From: Nemopilema nomurai
Taxonomy: Eukaryota > Cnidaria > Scyphozoa > Rhizostomeae > Rhizostomatidae
Length of the DNA stretch: 64,000 bases
Reading direction: 5' to 3'
Assembly: GCA_003864495.1 (NCBI GenBank)
Contig: ML133394.1
Location: 1,860,001-1,924,000, forward strand
Shown: piece after piece, positions 13,001 through 31,110 of the stretch
Layout: the number at the start of each line of letters is the position of its first letter
How positions within the stretch are numbered: the stretch's first letter is position 1
Translations under genes and position numbers: made by a program
The notes under the pieces: generated by a model
What the model was told of the DNA's origin: nothing
The model's database searches: none
The model's input: only the letters and a program-made list of their open reading frames with translations

Positions 13001-15793
13001 AAAGTTTGTTGTTATCACTACACACTGCTTATTAAAGAAGTCAAAAGATGATTTGAGCTAAGGAATATATGTATATTCTCATAAATAAACCCAGTTATAA
13101 ATTAATGCAAGAAACAGCTCTGACATACTTAAAGACACCTGCACATAATTTGAATATACTTGCAGACGTACCAAGCGATTCCTGATGAACAGAAACTTCT
13201 TTTGTAGCTGAGGAGGACCAGAGATGACATCTTGGAAACATGTCATTTCCTGAGCTGTCATTTTTTCAGCTGGCAGTCTGCTTGCAAACGCTGCACCTTC
13301 TAGTGCTGTTGACATTAATAAATAAACATAGAGACAAAATAAAAATAAAATCAGTTATAACTGTTTAATGCCATAGATATCTTAGTAGGCTTAAAAATGT
13401 TTAGTGACACTGACTTCTCAATAAGATTACATCTACCAGTATTTATTAACTTTTTTAGAATATGCTTATGCATGTTATAGAGCAGTATAAAAGCAAACAA
13501 AATAAGCTTCCTTCTAATGTGATACCATAACATAACCAGTTGTTCTTATAATAACTATTAAATGAAATATAAAAGGTGAAATCACAAAAAAATTAGCAGT
13601 TTAGCAATTGATAAATTGAATAACAGAATTTCATGAGAGCAATCAAAAAAATAAAATTTGGATATTTTGGTAAGGTTTCAAATTTGCAGATGTAAAGCAT
13701 TTGCCACTTTTCAATATCAAAGCAAACTTCTGATCACATCACAAAATGTCTCAATTTGATAATGACAGTGACCAATAGAGTAATCAAGATTTGGGTACAT
13801 GAAGCCAACATCACTAACAGTAACACAACATCTAACTAGGCAAATATAGATTATAGAGCTAAAAATCAAACAAATATCATCATTCAGAGCCAAGGTCTCT
13901 TTTAGAATCATATTAGAATCATATACAGATTTGGGACAAATAGCTTTTCCTCAACTTCACTATGAACATTTAAAAAATTATACACTCTATTTTAAAGGTT
14001 AGGCCAATCAAGATATGATTAATGACATGGACTAGTAAACTAGATAAAAAAAATCTTACTTTTTGAGGCTTCTTTAAGAACCTCCACAGGATCTGTAAAT
14101 AAGAGCAAGTAGGTCAAATACAGCGCAAACTGTAATTAAAAATAACGCATACCTAAACAGAATGCTTATATCAATGTGGAATGGAATATCATCTTGATTT
14201 AATTAACTTTGGTTTCAACTCCAATACTTTGCACAAAAATACCTCACCTAGGAAACATTTTTAGAAATTTTATTCAGCAATATTGGAATATATTGACAAG
14301 TTTTTATGACATCATTTGGAAATTCAAAAAAATTGTTAGTGGATCTTTTCACATAGATTAACTGCCATCTCACTATTCTAAAAAATCAATTTGATAAGCA
14401 AAATGCTATAAAAAAGGTAATCATTTGCTTAAAATTACCAATAAAATGATCAACTTCTTCTTCTTCTTCTGCTTCATTTTGCAGATTCAATGCAATCATA
14501 TTTTGCTTAGCAATATTTTCTGATGGCTCATTTTGATCAGCAAACTCTTCTTCATCTTCAGAAACAATCATTTCTTCACTAACACTCTGTAAAACACCCT
14601 CATCCACCTCTGAGTATTCCACCTAGGAATGAAAATCATATTTATTTTAATAACACAAAAAAGCTTTTAGTAAAAATTATTGTTGAGCATAAGATGAGGT
14701 CAATAATCACAAGTTTGACTTTTTCTTCCAAATGGTCTTCTTGATGCTTGTGGATCCTTTTTAAATAGGGATTAACGAGACATTTATCAAATCAATAAAA
14801 TGGTAGAGGCAAGATACACGAAAGAGTCTCAGACACATAAAAATAATAAATTACCACCTGCTAATCAGATTCATTGATTAAAACAAAAATGAAATTGAAA
14901 ACACTAGACTAGATAGTATCATGTTTAGTAAAGAATTAAGCTACAAGCAGGTCCCATCCAAATGTAGCCTATGACTGTTGTTATACAGATCAAATCTGTT
15001 GCAAATAAGAAAAAGTGAGAAAATCAATTTTAGCCCCAAAGAAATTTAGTTGTTTAATGTTGATGTACAAGGCAAAGACCATTGAAGGACAAAGCAGAAA
15101 ACCTTTATATGTTATATTGACTACCTAGGTCAACAGTGAACTGTGTACTTATTAAATTCTTATTAAAATCTTTAAACTAACAACATTGCAAAACAAGACA
15201 ACATGGCAAGTTACAGAAAAAGACAAAACCACAATAAGATTACATAAGATTGTATAAAACATAAGAAGTTTGCATGGAGAACTTTTTTAAAGGAGAGCTC
15301 TCTCAGTAGTTAAACTAATCGTTACTAGCCAAATCTCACTAATCCATTTGATATTTGCTTATAAAAACTTTAGATTTCATCAATTTTGAGTTCGACTAAC
15401 TTGTTTACTACTAGTTTCGTCACAATCAAAATCACAACGCATTGTTGTAGCAGTGGGATTCAAATATTCTACTTTACCTTCAAATCCACCTGCTTCGCCG
15501 TTGCTTCTGGCAAACTTCTAACTAAAATAGTTCTTCTAATACAAGATTGATAAACATCTCCTAACTTTGATCAAAAAAATTTTTCACAGGTCAAAAAATT
15601 TCTTTGTCATAAAAGGGGCTGATTAAAAGGCAATAAACAAATGACACATGGTCGGATATCGCGTGAAAATTCAATGAAATACCTCAAAGCCAATCTGATG
15701 ATCACGTAACCTTCTTACCTTTGGCCTCTTTCGGTTGCTCATCCTTCTTGAATCTATTTCTAGTGTTGTCTTCAGGCTCTGTTTTCCGCTCAT
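4066..15793 (-). CDS. KDM1A: lysine-specific histone demethylase 1 (LSD1/KDM1A)
   Basis: FAD-dependent nuclear demethylase of mono- and dimethyl histone H3 lysine 4; in known animals it works with CoREST. Coding exons in transcription order: 15793-15719, 14622-14439, 14092-14060, 13305-13172, 12927-12849, 12439-12341, 12048-11942, 11778-11697, 11323-11229, 10876-10734, 10564-10474, 9359-9286, 9165-9105, 8921-8848, 7587-7343, 6336-6140, 5578-5336, 4383-4066. All phases agree and sum to 777 aa (human is about 850). A short acidic N-terminus has SNRKRPK then [14 protein letters not shown] spans about 98-200 ([14 protein letters not shown]). The dinucleotide-binding loop GAGISG is at about 212-217. 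The coiled Tower (exons 11-14) splits the oxidase domain. [14 protein letters not shown] and the FAD-contacting [19 protein letters not shown] follow. The lysine matching catalytic human K661 is residue 591 (GFGNLNK), the last codon of exon 16. The start is the first ATG before the conserved RKRPK, with no longer form excluded. The gene looks intact. Confidence 0.95.
7715..8320. other. KDM1A intron 14 sequence with possible transposon debris
   Basis: Within the intron between KDM1A exons 14 and 15. Near 7718-7752 a short stretch containing GACACTCCTCAGAG recurs, slightly diverged, at 35783-35815, so it is a dispersed repeat. On the minus strand around 8121-7960 an open stretch reads [20 protein letters not shown] and then [15 protein letters not shown]. 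It looks coding-like, but I do not recognise the family. It does not fit the KDM1A protein and is probably a mobile-element relic. Confidence 0.35.
8400..8725 (-). mobile_element. decayed Penelope-like reverse transcriptase fragment
   Basis: Lies in the KDM1A intron between exons 14 and 15, in the same orientation as the host gene. Reading from about 8720 downward, the conceptual product contains [14 protein letters not shown], then, after a frame change, [23 protein letters not shown] and [12 protein letters not shown]. The Q/D-G-x-AMGSPL block followed by GFYE and YxRYxDD is the arrangement of Penelope-like element reverse transcriptases. The catalytic YVDD-type box is changed to YADN, and the frame is interrupted, so the copy is dead. 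The family is inferred from motif order. A related retroelement RT is possible, but a non-LTR RT fits less well. Confidence 0.6.
9490..9695 (-). pseudogene. decayed PHD-like zinc-finger fragment in a KDM1A intron
   Basis: In the intron between KDM1A exons 11 and 12, on the minus strand. One segment (near 9690-9650) reads [11 protein letters not shown] second (near 9600-9490, other frame) reads CICRKVE, stop, [19 protein letters not shown] and IIC. The Cys/His spacing (CxC, CxxC, H, CxxC, WxHxxC) resembles PHD-type zinc fingers. Stops and frame changes show it is not expressed as it stands. It is probably transposon-derived; the parent family is unknown. Confidence 0.35.
12536..12588. repeat. 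two-copy 28-base direct repeat
   Basis: A 25-base motif beginning ATAGTAGATTTGAAAAG occurs at 12536-12560 and again at 12564-12588, in the KDM1A intron between exons 5 and 6. The copies are identical, suggesting a recent local duplication by replication slippage. Confidence 0.8.
15130..15330 (-). mobile_element. probable LINE 3'-end fragment
   Basis: In KDM1A intron 1. The stretch around 15280-15325 (containing GGAGAGCTCTCTCAGTAG then TAAACTAATCG) matches the reverse complement of 35190-35236, which lies in the 3' end of a recognisable LINE. Flanking bases (CATAAG, TTTGCATGG versus TTTGTATGG) also agree. I therefore read this as the tail of the same LINE family in minus orientation. No coding part is visible here. 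Confidence 0.45.
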
Positions 15794-16767
15794 GCTCTCG
15801 TGAGCCAAACAAATGTTACAACTTACAAATCAATTGCACAAAATTATTCAGTTTTCAAATAGGGACAGATGTTCCAAAACAATGCCTGCCTCTCATTGAA
15901 GATTCCGACTACAACGAGGCTTTGACAAATGAACACAATTGAAAAGAGCTCCGTTCCATTCCTTGTAGACAATTTATTTAGCAACCCTCCATTTAGAATA
16001 TATATTTGAGTACCTAAGTAATGGTGCTGCAAAAATATTTCTTTCAATTTTGACAATGTTCATAAAAGTTTACTACTGTGGATATAACGAGAACTGTTAT
16101 TAGCTCCCTTCTCTTGATATCTCTTTCGAGTAGGGGTATATTTTCAACATTGCTTTATATCAGACCTCAATCTGGAGTTTTGTAGCTGAAATGGGCAGAT
16201 AAAATGCTTATCATTGGAAAGTATTTAATATATGTGTTCCTTCAAAGCGATGATAGCAATGAAAGATTGCTGCAAAAACTCCCGCACGACATAAGCTGTT
16301 GAAATACAAAAAGAAGAGCAAACGCATAAATGGTCAAATGCAAATCTATTATGCGTTGTTTTGTTCTTGTACAAAACTAGCTTGTATTTCAAAATATCTG
16401 TATTTGCACAACTCTAAGAAACATATCTAAATATATCTAAATATTCGTGAGAATAAAACATGCACATGCAATTAAACATGCAAAATTCAACAAGATATCA
16501 AATAAAGCCACCGTGTTTCGGCGTGGAAAGGATCATCATCTGGGGCGGAAAATCAACGCTTTCGGGCAACTGAATAGATTCATTATGCAAATACCCCCGT
16601 TACAAAATTTCTTGTTCACTTAATGCATTTAGTCGCAGGAACAAAGTTAAGTTACTAACGTTTGAAAGTTCAACATAGTCTCTTTTACTTACCGAAGTAT
16701 AAAACACTGCAAAAATACAATTTAAACATAGTCGCTCAATACTGAGTCCTACAGTCTAATGAACACT

Positions 16768-17163
16768 TTTGAAGAATCATAGAGTGCGGAAAAATAACCG
16801 ACCCAAGTGAGGTAGAACACTTGGCGTACAAAGTCAGGGGCAGGGGCGTGCTGAAGTGGGGGGTGTGGGGGGTAATTTTTTGCCTGTCGGTAAAAGTTGA
16901 AACAACTATAACAGCGTGTCAGTATTTCGGGGAAGAGTTAGATTTGCACCTTTTTTTATATCTAGCTTAGACACAAACGAACCCCTACGGTACTAGAGTG
17001 TAAAATTTGTGCGCTATTATTAACTATCTTTAATCAACCCTGTAGGTAAATTTCTCATGTTACACCCCCCACTCAAAAGCCCTTCGGCACGCCACTAGTC
17101 AGGGGTCATAAGTTCGAGTCTCGCTCAGGTCAGTTATTTTTCCGCACTCTCTATTATTCTTCG
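16768..17163. mobile_element. foldback element with tRNA-like B box, interrupted
   Basis: The ends form inverted repeats of about 34 bases. The left end (16768-16801) contains GTGCGGAAAAATAACCGAC, and the right end (17130-17163) contains the reverse complement with a mismatch and a two-base gap. Inside, GTTCGAGTCTC near 17112 resembles an RNA polymerase III B box, and GAGGTAGAACACTTGG near 16809 resembles the D-arm/A-box region of a tRNA. Once the nested insertion (16841-17096) is discounted, the interior has the spacing of a tRNA-like sequence. It is best read as a tRNA-derived SINE or MITE-like foldback repeat. Confidence 0.55.
16841..17096. mobile_element. nested hAT-like MITE
   Basis: A roughly 256-base insertion inside the foldback element. 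It is flanked by the direct repeat AGTCAGGGG (16832-16840 and 17097-17105), consistent with the 8-base target-site duplications of hAT transposons plus one chance base. The ends are imperfect inverted repeats: CAGGGGCGTGCTGAAG at the left and the reverse complement of AGTGGCGTGCCGAAGG at the right. CAGNGGCG-type ends are typical of hAT elements. There is no transposase, so it is non-autonomous. Confidence 0.6.
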
Positions 17164-17540
17164 TAAAAAAATATGTTGTCAATGACTCTTTCCAATGAAC
17201 ACTTTCTTCAGCAGAAAGAGTTGCAGCATCAACTGTAAAAATCTAGTTGCAGCTGTTGCAAGGCTCCAGCAAAAGTCACGGTTAGTTGAATATATCTTTT
17301 TTTTGAGAACCCGACATCAACACTGTAAATTCAGACATACAGGCAGATACATATTGTATCAGGGAAACGTTTATATAATTGCTGCTGCTACAAGAGGTTC
17401 GTAGTGTCAAGGCCAGCCATTTGTGTTTAGGAGATCAGATACAGAGCCTAATAAGAAGTGTCTTCAGCGAGTGTATACGTGTGATGCTTCCCTCTTTTCT
17501 AAGGAGAAGCCTGGTTTTATATTGGCGCAAGATTTCCGCT

Positions 17541-26073
<8,533 letters not shown>

Positions 26074-29000
26074 CCCTTCAATTTATTCGATTTTCCTGTA
26101 TCTCTTCAATTCATTCGATGTTCCATGTTTGGTTGATCTTAGCTTCCTGTTGTTGCTGCTGTTGAAGGTCGTCCTAGCAACGAAACCAGCCAGCACATCG
26201 TTCGACTTTTCATTCGAAACGGCATGATCGTGATATCGGCATAACTTCTTTCAAGAATTGATCAGAAGTCTTCGGCAACAGACGCATCTCTAAAATATAT
26301 CGTCAATGACTAAGTAAAAATTTGACGCGACAAGATTGTATTCCCCATTTCATGCAAATTTTTAGTAGCCGCCCGTTCGTTCTTTTTTTGTAAATTCACC
26401 AATTTTTACAACTTTCTTATTTTCTTGGTGACTTCAAAAGCAAAATGAACGGGAAAGTTTTGGTTTTTATAAAGTTACAGAATTCTTTGCAGAATTCATT
26501 GGTACTTTTCTCGCTTCGATGGTGGCCGCTAAGACGTCACATGTGTAGGCCATTTGTAGTTTCCATACTATTGTCCTCAAACTGTACTTGTCCGTCGTTT
26601 CTGCTGTCTGGAATGACAGTGCAGGGCCTATTGCAGAAACTTACTAAAAAACAGAAGAATTTCTCTTGCACAACGGTTAATGGAAGTATTAACTTGGTGA
26701 CGAAAATGGTGGGGCAAGCAATATCCTAGAGTGCTGAATTGTTATGGTATCTATCGAAATACTGATGGTCGAGGAATGATTGTCAAGTTTCTCATAACTA
26801 CAGGGACTGTGCAGAAGATCTTGTACGCTTGGTGGAAAATAAGGAACGAGGAAGGGAAATGGCAGGCAACTAAGCTTGGGAAAAGTAAGAAAAAATTGAA
26901 TGAATAAACTGGAATAAAAAGGCCTAAAATAAGCAGTGCTTAAGGCTAATAACGCTTTTACGCTTTGATTTAACTTTCAGTAATATACATTTAGTGTACA
27001 TATATGGAAAATGTGATGTTTTAATTGTACTGTAAAAGTACACGCAACTTTGAACGCAAAGGCAGTCTTTTGTATGACGCCATTTTATTTGTACGAAATC
27101 CAGTCAGATTCAGGCATTATCAGATAAGGTGGAGGACAAGAAGGGAACCGCACCAACTCAATGGGAGCCTCAAAAATCGTCTCTTCTACAAACCGAGATG
27201 AAGGCTTGTTAAGGAAATTTGGACTCAGGACAACAAACAATTTGGACTCAGGTTTAAAGATCCGGTGGAAAAGGGGAAAGACATACAGAGTCTTCATTAT
27301 TCAATCAAGGGATTTCACTATTCAATGGGCATGTCGTTGATGTAATAGATTAGCATTAATAAGCTAATCATTAGCAAATCTTGATAGAATAAATCTAGGA
27401 ATGGTCCTACCCCTCACTGGAGAATGGCTCGTTGGTATCGACATACGTTAACTAGAATGGGAATGAAATGCTTTGGGCAATTTTGAAAAGAGCTATAAAT
27501 GAGATTGCATTTCTTTCAAGGCTATGGAGTGGGTATTTACCCATATTCTGTTTACAATCACCGCCAGATCCGTAGCTCTCAATGCACATTTACTGATAAG
27601 CTACCTTTCTTGAATCAAAAACATGGCATTAAATATTTGAAGAGCATAATCTCGCGCTTAAAACTTCAAACAAGGATTGACGTATTATGCAACACTGTAT
27701 CGCAAAGCCCTTTACAAATATTGGCTTTGACTCTCCCGTTGCCAGGAAACCTTGATTACAAAGAGCTGCATTGTGCACCAGCTAAGTAAACTATATGAAT
27801 ATTAATCAGGCTGAGATGCTCAATCAATCTTCTGTCCTATTTCAGGTATACAGCAGTGGTATCATTGAATACGGCAAGGTCACGTGATACTTTATTTCTT
27901 CAAATTCTCGTCTGCATGGCCAGTAAACTTTCATGTTGGATAAAGCTACCACAGCAAGAAGCAAATTTGAATATGAAGAAAAACGAATAGATAATCTCGA
28001 CTTTCAAATTCTTAGACTTTTCTTGCACCGACTCATTTCCCTTGATATCGATTCTTTCATTTACTTTTCAATTCATAAAATCTATTGAGTATTTCATAGC
28101 AATTTCAATAGCAAAAGTAATAGTTAAATTTAATTTTAGTTTGTTTTTGCAAATCTTTTTCCAGTGCACAAAAATCTCTTTTTGATAAGATCCAAGAAAT
28201 CAGGTACTTGACTACCCCAAAATGTTTCAAAAAGTTGGAGATTTAGTTTTGATGTGAATCTGCAACCATAATCCTTATTCAACCGTCTAAAATTTAGTAG
28301 CTTTGATGGTAGCACATTCTCCATTTTGATTCCCTTGGTCCTTGCTAATGCAGTAGCAACAAGGCTTGGGCTGTTGCAATAGATTTGGTTCATTGTAAAT
28401 AATTCACGCAAAATTTCACATCTTTAACACATTACGAAGTTTTGGTCACAGACGTAAGTTGCATAACAAGCTTTTTTAAACAGTCAGCCACAAGAATGCA
28501 CATTTTTTGATGAATTTTGCAGTCACGATGAGTTTATTGCGCGGTTCTTGCAAGTGGCAAGAGAAGACCCGAGGCCCAGGGCCTTGCTTACGTAAGCTCA
28601 AATAATTATAAACTGTTTTGAAGAAAAGGGGGGCTGGACAGAGGTGACGTTACCAGAACAGAATGGGCCAGTACATATTGTAACAACCCGCAAAATAGAA
28701 GCCACCATTTAAGAAACCATTGACATTTCTGAGAAATGATGCCCTTATATAAGAAACTTGTCAGTCTGATTTTAGACGGCTTCTCATATAAGGACCCCAA
28801 ATATACAACATACTTCATCATGGCTGAACAACTTTTGATGAGTTCATTTTCAAATTCACGAAGAAGCATACAAACTTGATGAACGTACATTTTTGACAAT
28901 CCTCAATCACAGTTTCTGATGTGCAGCAGTTTATTTACAGATTACTCAGTTTCACTTCTGTTTTTGATAGCAAACCTATTTCTTAACCAGATATGAGAAA

Positions 29001-30183
29001 CCTTTCAGCCTCTTTCATTGATAAATGCTCTTTGAACCAGAAACCAAACATGCTGTTTTGAAAAAAGCTGGTTTCTAATGGGTTCTTATTACATTCACAA
29101 AAATGGTTGGCTGCTCCTAAAGGGGTTATTTGGTGGACTTTGTGCTGTTCATCAATTTAAAAAATTTGCAAAAACAAATCTCTTTTAATTGTATCAATCA
29201 ACCAAGCATCTATGTATATATATGCGGATGTAGATGATAAAAAGTATCTTAACTACAGCTCTCAAGCAGAGTCAAGATGTTAAAAATAATAAAGTAGGCT
29301 TTGTCAGTTACTGAAAAGTGCTGAAAACATTATGAAAGGTTTCCTTTGGAAGCAGCAAGTTTCTCTAGAAACGTGAATCAGTTTTGAAGGAGAAGAAACA
29401 AAATATGCAGAAATAAAGCTTTGGAAGTATTCTGTTTGTAGTCTACTGTTATGTGTAAAAACAGCATTTTACCAGTTCAAGTATATGAAATTCAATGACA
29501 TGTCTGTATGAACAGCTCAGTGAACAATTGTGAGAAACACATTGACGTCTTTACTTTTACTGAATAGCTCTGTTTTAAAGACGTACATGATAAGCTACAA
29601 GCCTACATGGCTACAAAAACAAGAGTTGCTTTGTTAATGTGTCATATTGGAATTACTTCTGTTGGTACAAGCTCCCTTATTAATTCAAGCGGATTAGCCT
29701 GCAGTAGGTAAAAGAATGATAAGTGTCAGAGGGTATACGCATGTAAAAGTATCTTCTTTTAAATGAAAACAAACAGCATTTGAATAGCACAGTTGTTTAG
29801 AATGGAACAGCTATTGACATTTAATATGACATTTAATATGACATTTAATATGACATTTAATATGACAGTCTTTAATACCCATTTGCTTGGAGTGAAGCAA
29901 TCGACGTTTTCTAGCTTTCTAACTATTTGAAAAACTACGCTTTGTAAATGTGTGAGGCATTACTACTAGCAAAGCATTTCTTCCAGGTTGAACGACTCCA
30001 AAACAATTTGACTTTACAAGTTTTCCTCCATTCTTCTTTCCTCGCCAAGAGCGTTCTTTTTGCGTCCTGAGAAGAACGGGTATGCTTTGATTATTTGCCT
30101 GCTATTCAGAATAAGCCAAAGCTAACTGATTCTTCATTTTTAGCTTCTACTTGTGCATAAAAACCACACTGATCTTGCTCCGT
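26074..30183. other. intergenic region, no supported gene
   Basis: About 4 kb between the coiled-coil gene and the GPCR. It has only short open frames without recognisable domains: minus 27297-27085 (70 aa), minus 28411-28136 (91 aa) and plus 26445-26729 (94 aa). A further ATG-less open stretch near 26705-26905 reads GIYRNTDGRGMIVKFLITTG among other residues. These may be relics of mobile elements. A small tandem repeat at 29815-29866 is listed separately. Confidence 0.45.
29815..29866. repeat. 12-base tandem repeat
   Basis: TGACATTTAATA repeated four times without change, plus a partial copy (TGAC). It is a short minisatellite about 320 bases downstream of the GPCR stop codon. Confidence 0.95.
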
Positions 30184-31110
30184 TCATTTTGAAATGGAAA
30201 ACAAACGTGCAGCTGATATTCTGAACTCTCTCCTTCGCAGACCGTATACCAATGGGTTGGTCAAGCTGCTTAGGAGAAGAAAGAATTCATCCCACAAGAA
30301 CATTAACAACAGTGTTTCGCTGCATGCAGCTTCTGGCCACAGAATGAAGTAGAATGAGAACGACAGGTACGGCAAGTGAAGCAAGAGAAATATCCCAATA
30401 ATTGGCAAAATGGCGAACGACTTTTGCTTTTCTCTCCTCACCTGAAGCAATTCCATCCTTCTATCACCGTCAATCTGTCCAAGGACAGGGATAGTCTTTC
30501 TATGCTTTCTGATTACATAGTAAATGCTCAAGTACGTGAAAATCACTGCTAAGATGACAAAGACAGTGAGTGCAAACAGTGTGTACTGGAAGTTCTTGAA
30601 CAGTGATGACTTCGAAATGTGTGACAATGTGTAAATCGACCAAGCAAGGCACAAGGTCGTGATGACAGAGGCGTGTGTCTTGCAAGTCACAACTCGCCTA
30701 TACATGTATGGGTAAAAGACTGCCACGAAGCGATCCAGACTGATGGCTGCTACAATCCAGCACGAAGAGCCACTGCAGAGAGCAAATAATACGTGAAAGG
30801 CGGTCAGCACTTCGTCAGGAACTGTCTTGTGGTCTTCAATCAAAAAGAGAATTGTCAAGTAAAGGAACTGGGAAACGAGCCCAACAAACAGGTCGGAGCA
30901 GCAAAGAGCACAAACAAGGACGTTCGAAGGCATACTCAGTTGTCGCGATTTGCACAGGATGACCAGGAAAAGTCCATTTGCCATTATCGTTGAAAGTGTC
31001 ACAAGTATGTCAAGCACTATCAGGATAATAACATGTGTGTACACGTTACTGGCCTTTGTGTTGTTAAATGACAAATGTGTACAGTTCGTTTCGCTGGAAG
31101 ACAATGCCAT
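30184..31110 (-). CDS. intronless class A (rhodopsin-like) GPCR
   Basis: A complete single-exon receptor of 308 aa with seven membrane segments: about 28-53, 64-88, 104-126, 148-166, 177-201, 230-256 and 266-290. Class A landmarks are present: N45 in TM1 (ANGLFL), D73 in TM2 (CSDLFVGL), DRF at 126-128 in place of DRY, and NPLVY at 285-289 followed by the basic helix-8 stretch RRREFR. The N-terminus has two N-glycosylation sequons (N9, N16). Unusual points: TM6 has LHLPY rather than CWxP, and the loop between TM4 and TM5 has no cysteine, so the usual TM3-loop disulfide cannot form. TM3 also lacks the aspartate that binds amines. Single-exon receptors of this sort are expanded in cnidarians. 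The ligand is unknown; aminergic binding is not supported. The ATG at 31110 precedes the glycosylated N-terminus and is the natural start. Confidence 0.9.
   Translation of the reverse strand: MALSSSETNCTHLSFNNTKASNVYTHVIILIVLDILVTLSTIMANGLFLVILCKSRQLSMPSNVLVCALCCSDLFVGLVSQFLYLTILFLIEDHKTVPDEVLTAFHVLFALCSGSSCWIVAAISLDRFVAVFYPYMYRRVVTCKTHASVITTLCLAWSIYTLSHISKSSLFKNFQYTLFALTVFVILAVIFTYLSIYYVIRKHRKTIPVLGQIDGDRRMELLQVRREKQKSFAILPIIGIFLLLHLPYLSFSFYFILWPEAACSETLLLMFLWDEFFLLLSSLTNPLVYGLRRREFRISAARLFSISK

Larger units (their letters stand above)
15794..17540. other. spacer between KDM1A and the coiled-coil gene
   Basis: Contains the KDM1A 5' region, the 3' region of the next minus-strand gene, and the interrupted foldback element listed separately. 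No additional gene is supported. I could not identify a TATA box or other defined promoter element for KDM1A. Confidence 0.5.

Noticed and set aside
27085..27297. 70-aa minus-strand open frame with a nearby AATAAA
   Set aside because: No recognisable domain, no clear upstream exon, and length within chance expectation for this base composition.
28136..28411. 91-aa minus-strand open frame
   Set aside because: Unrecognised, isolated, and without splice or family evidence; possibly a mobile-element relic.
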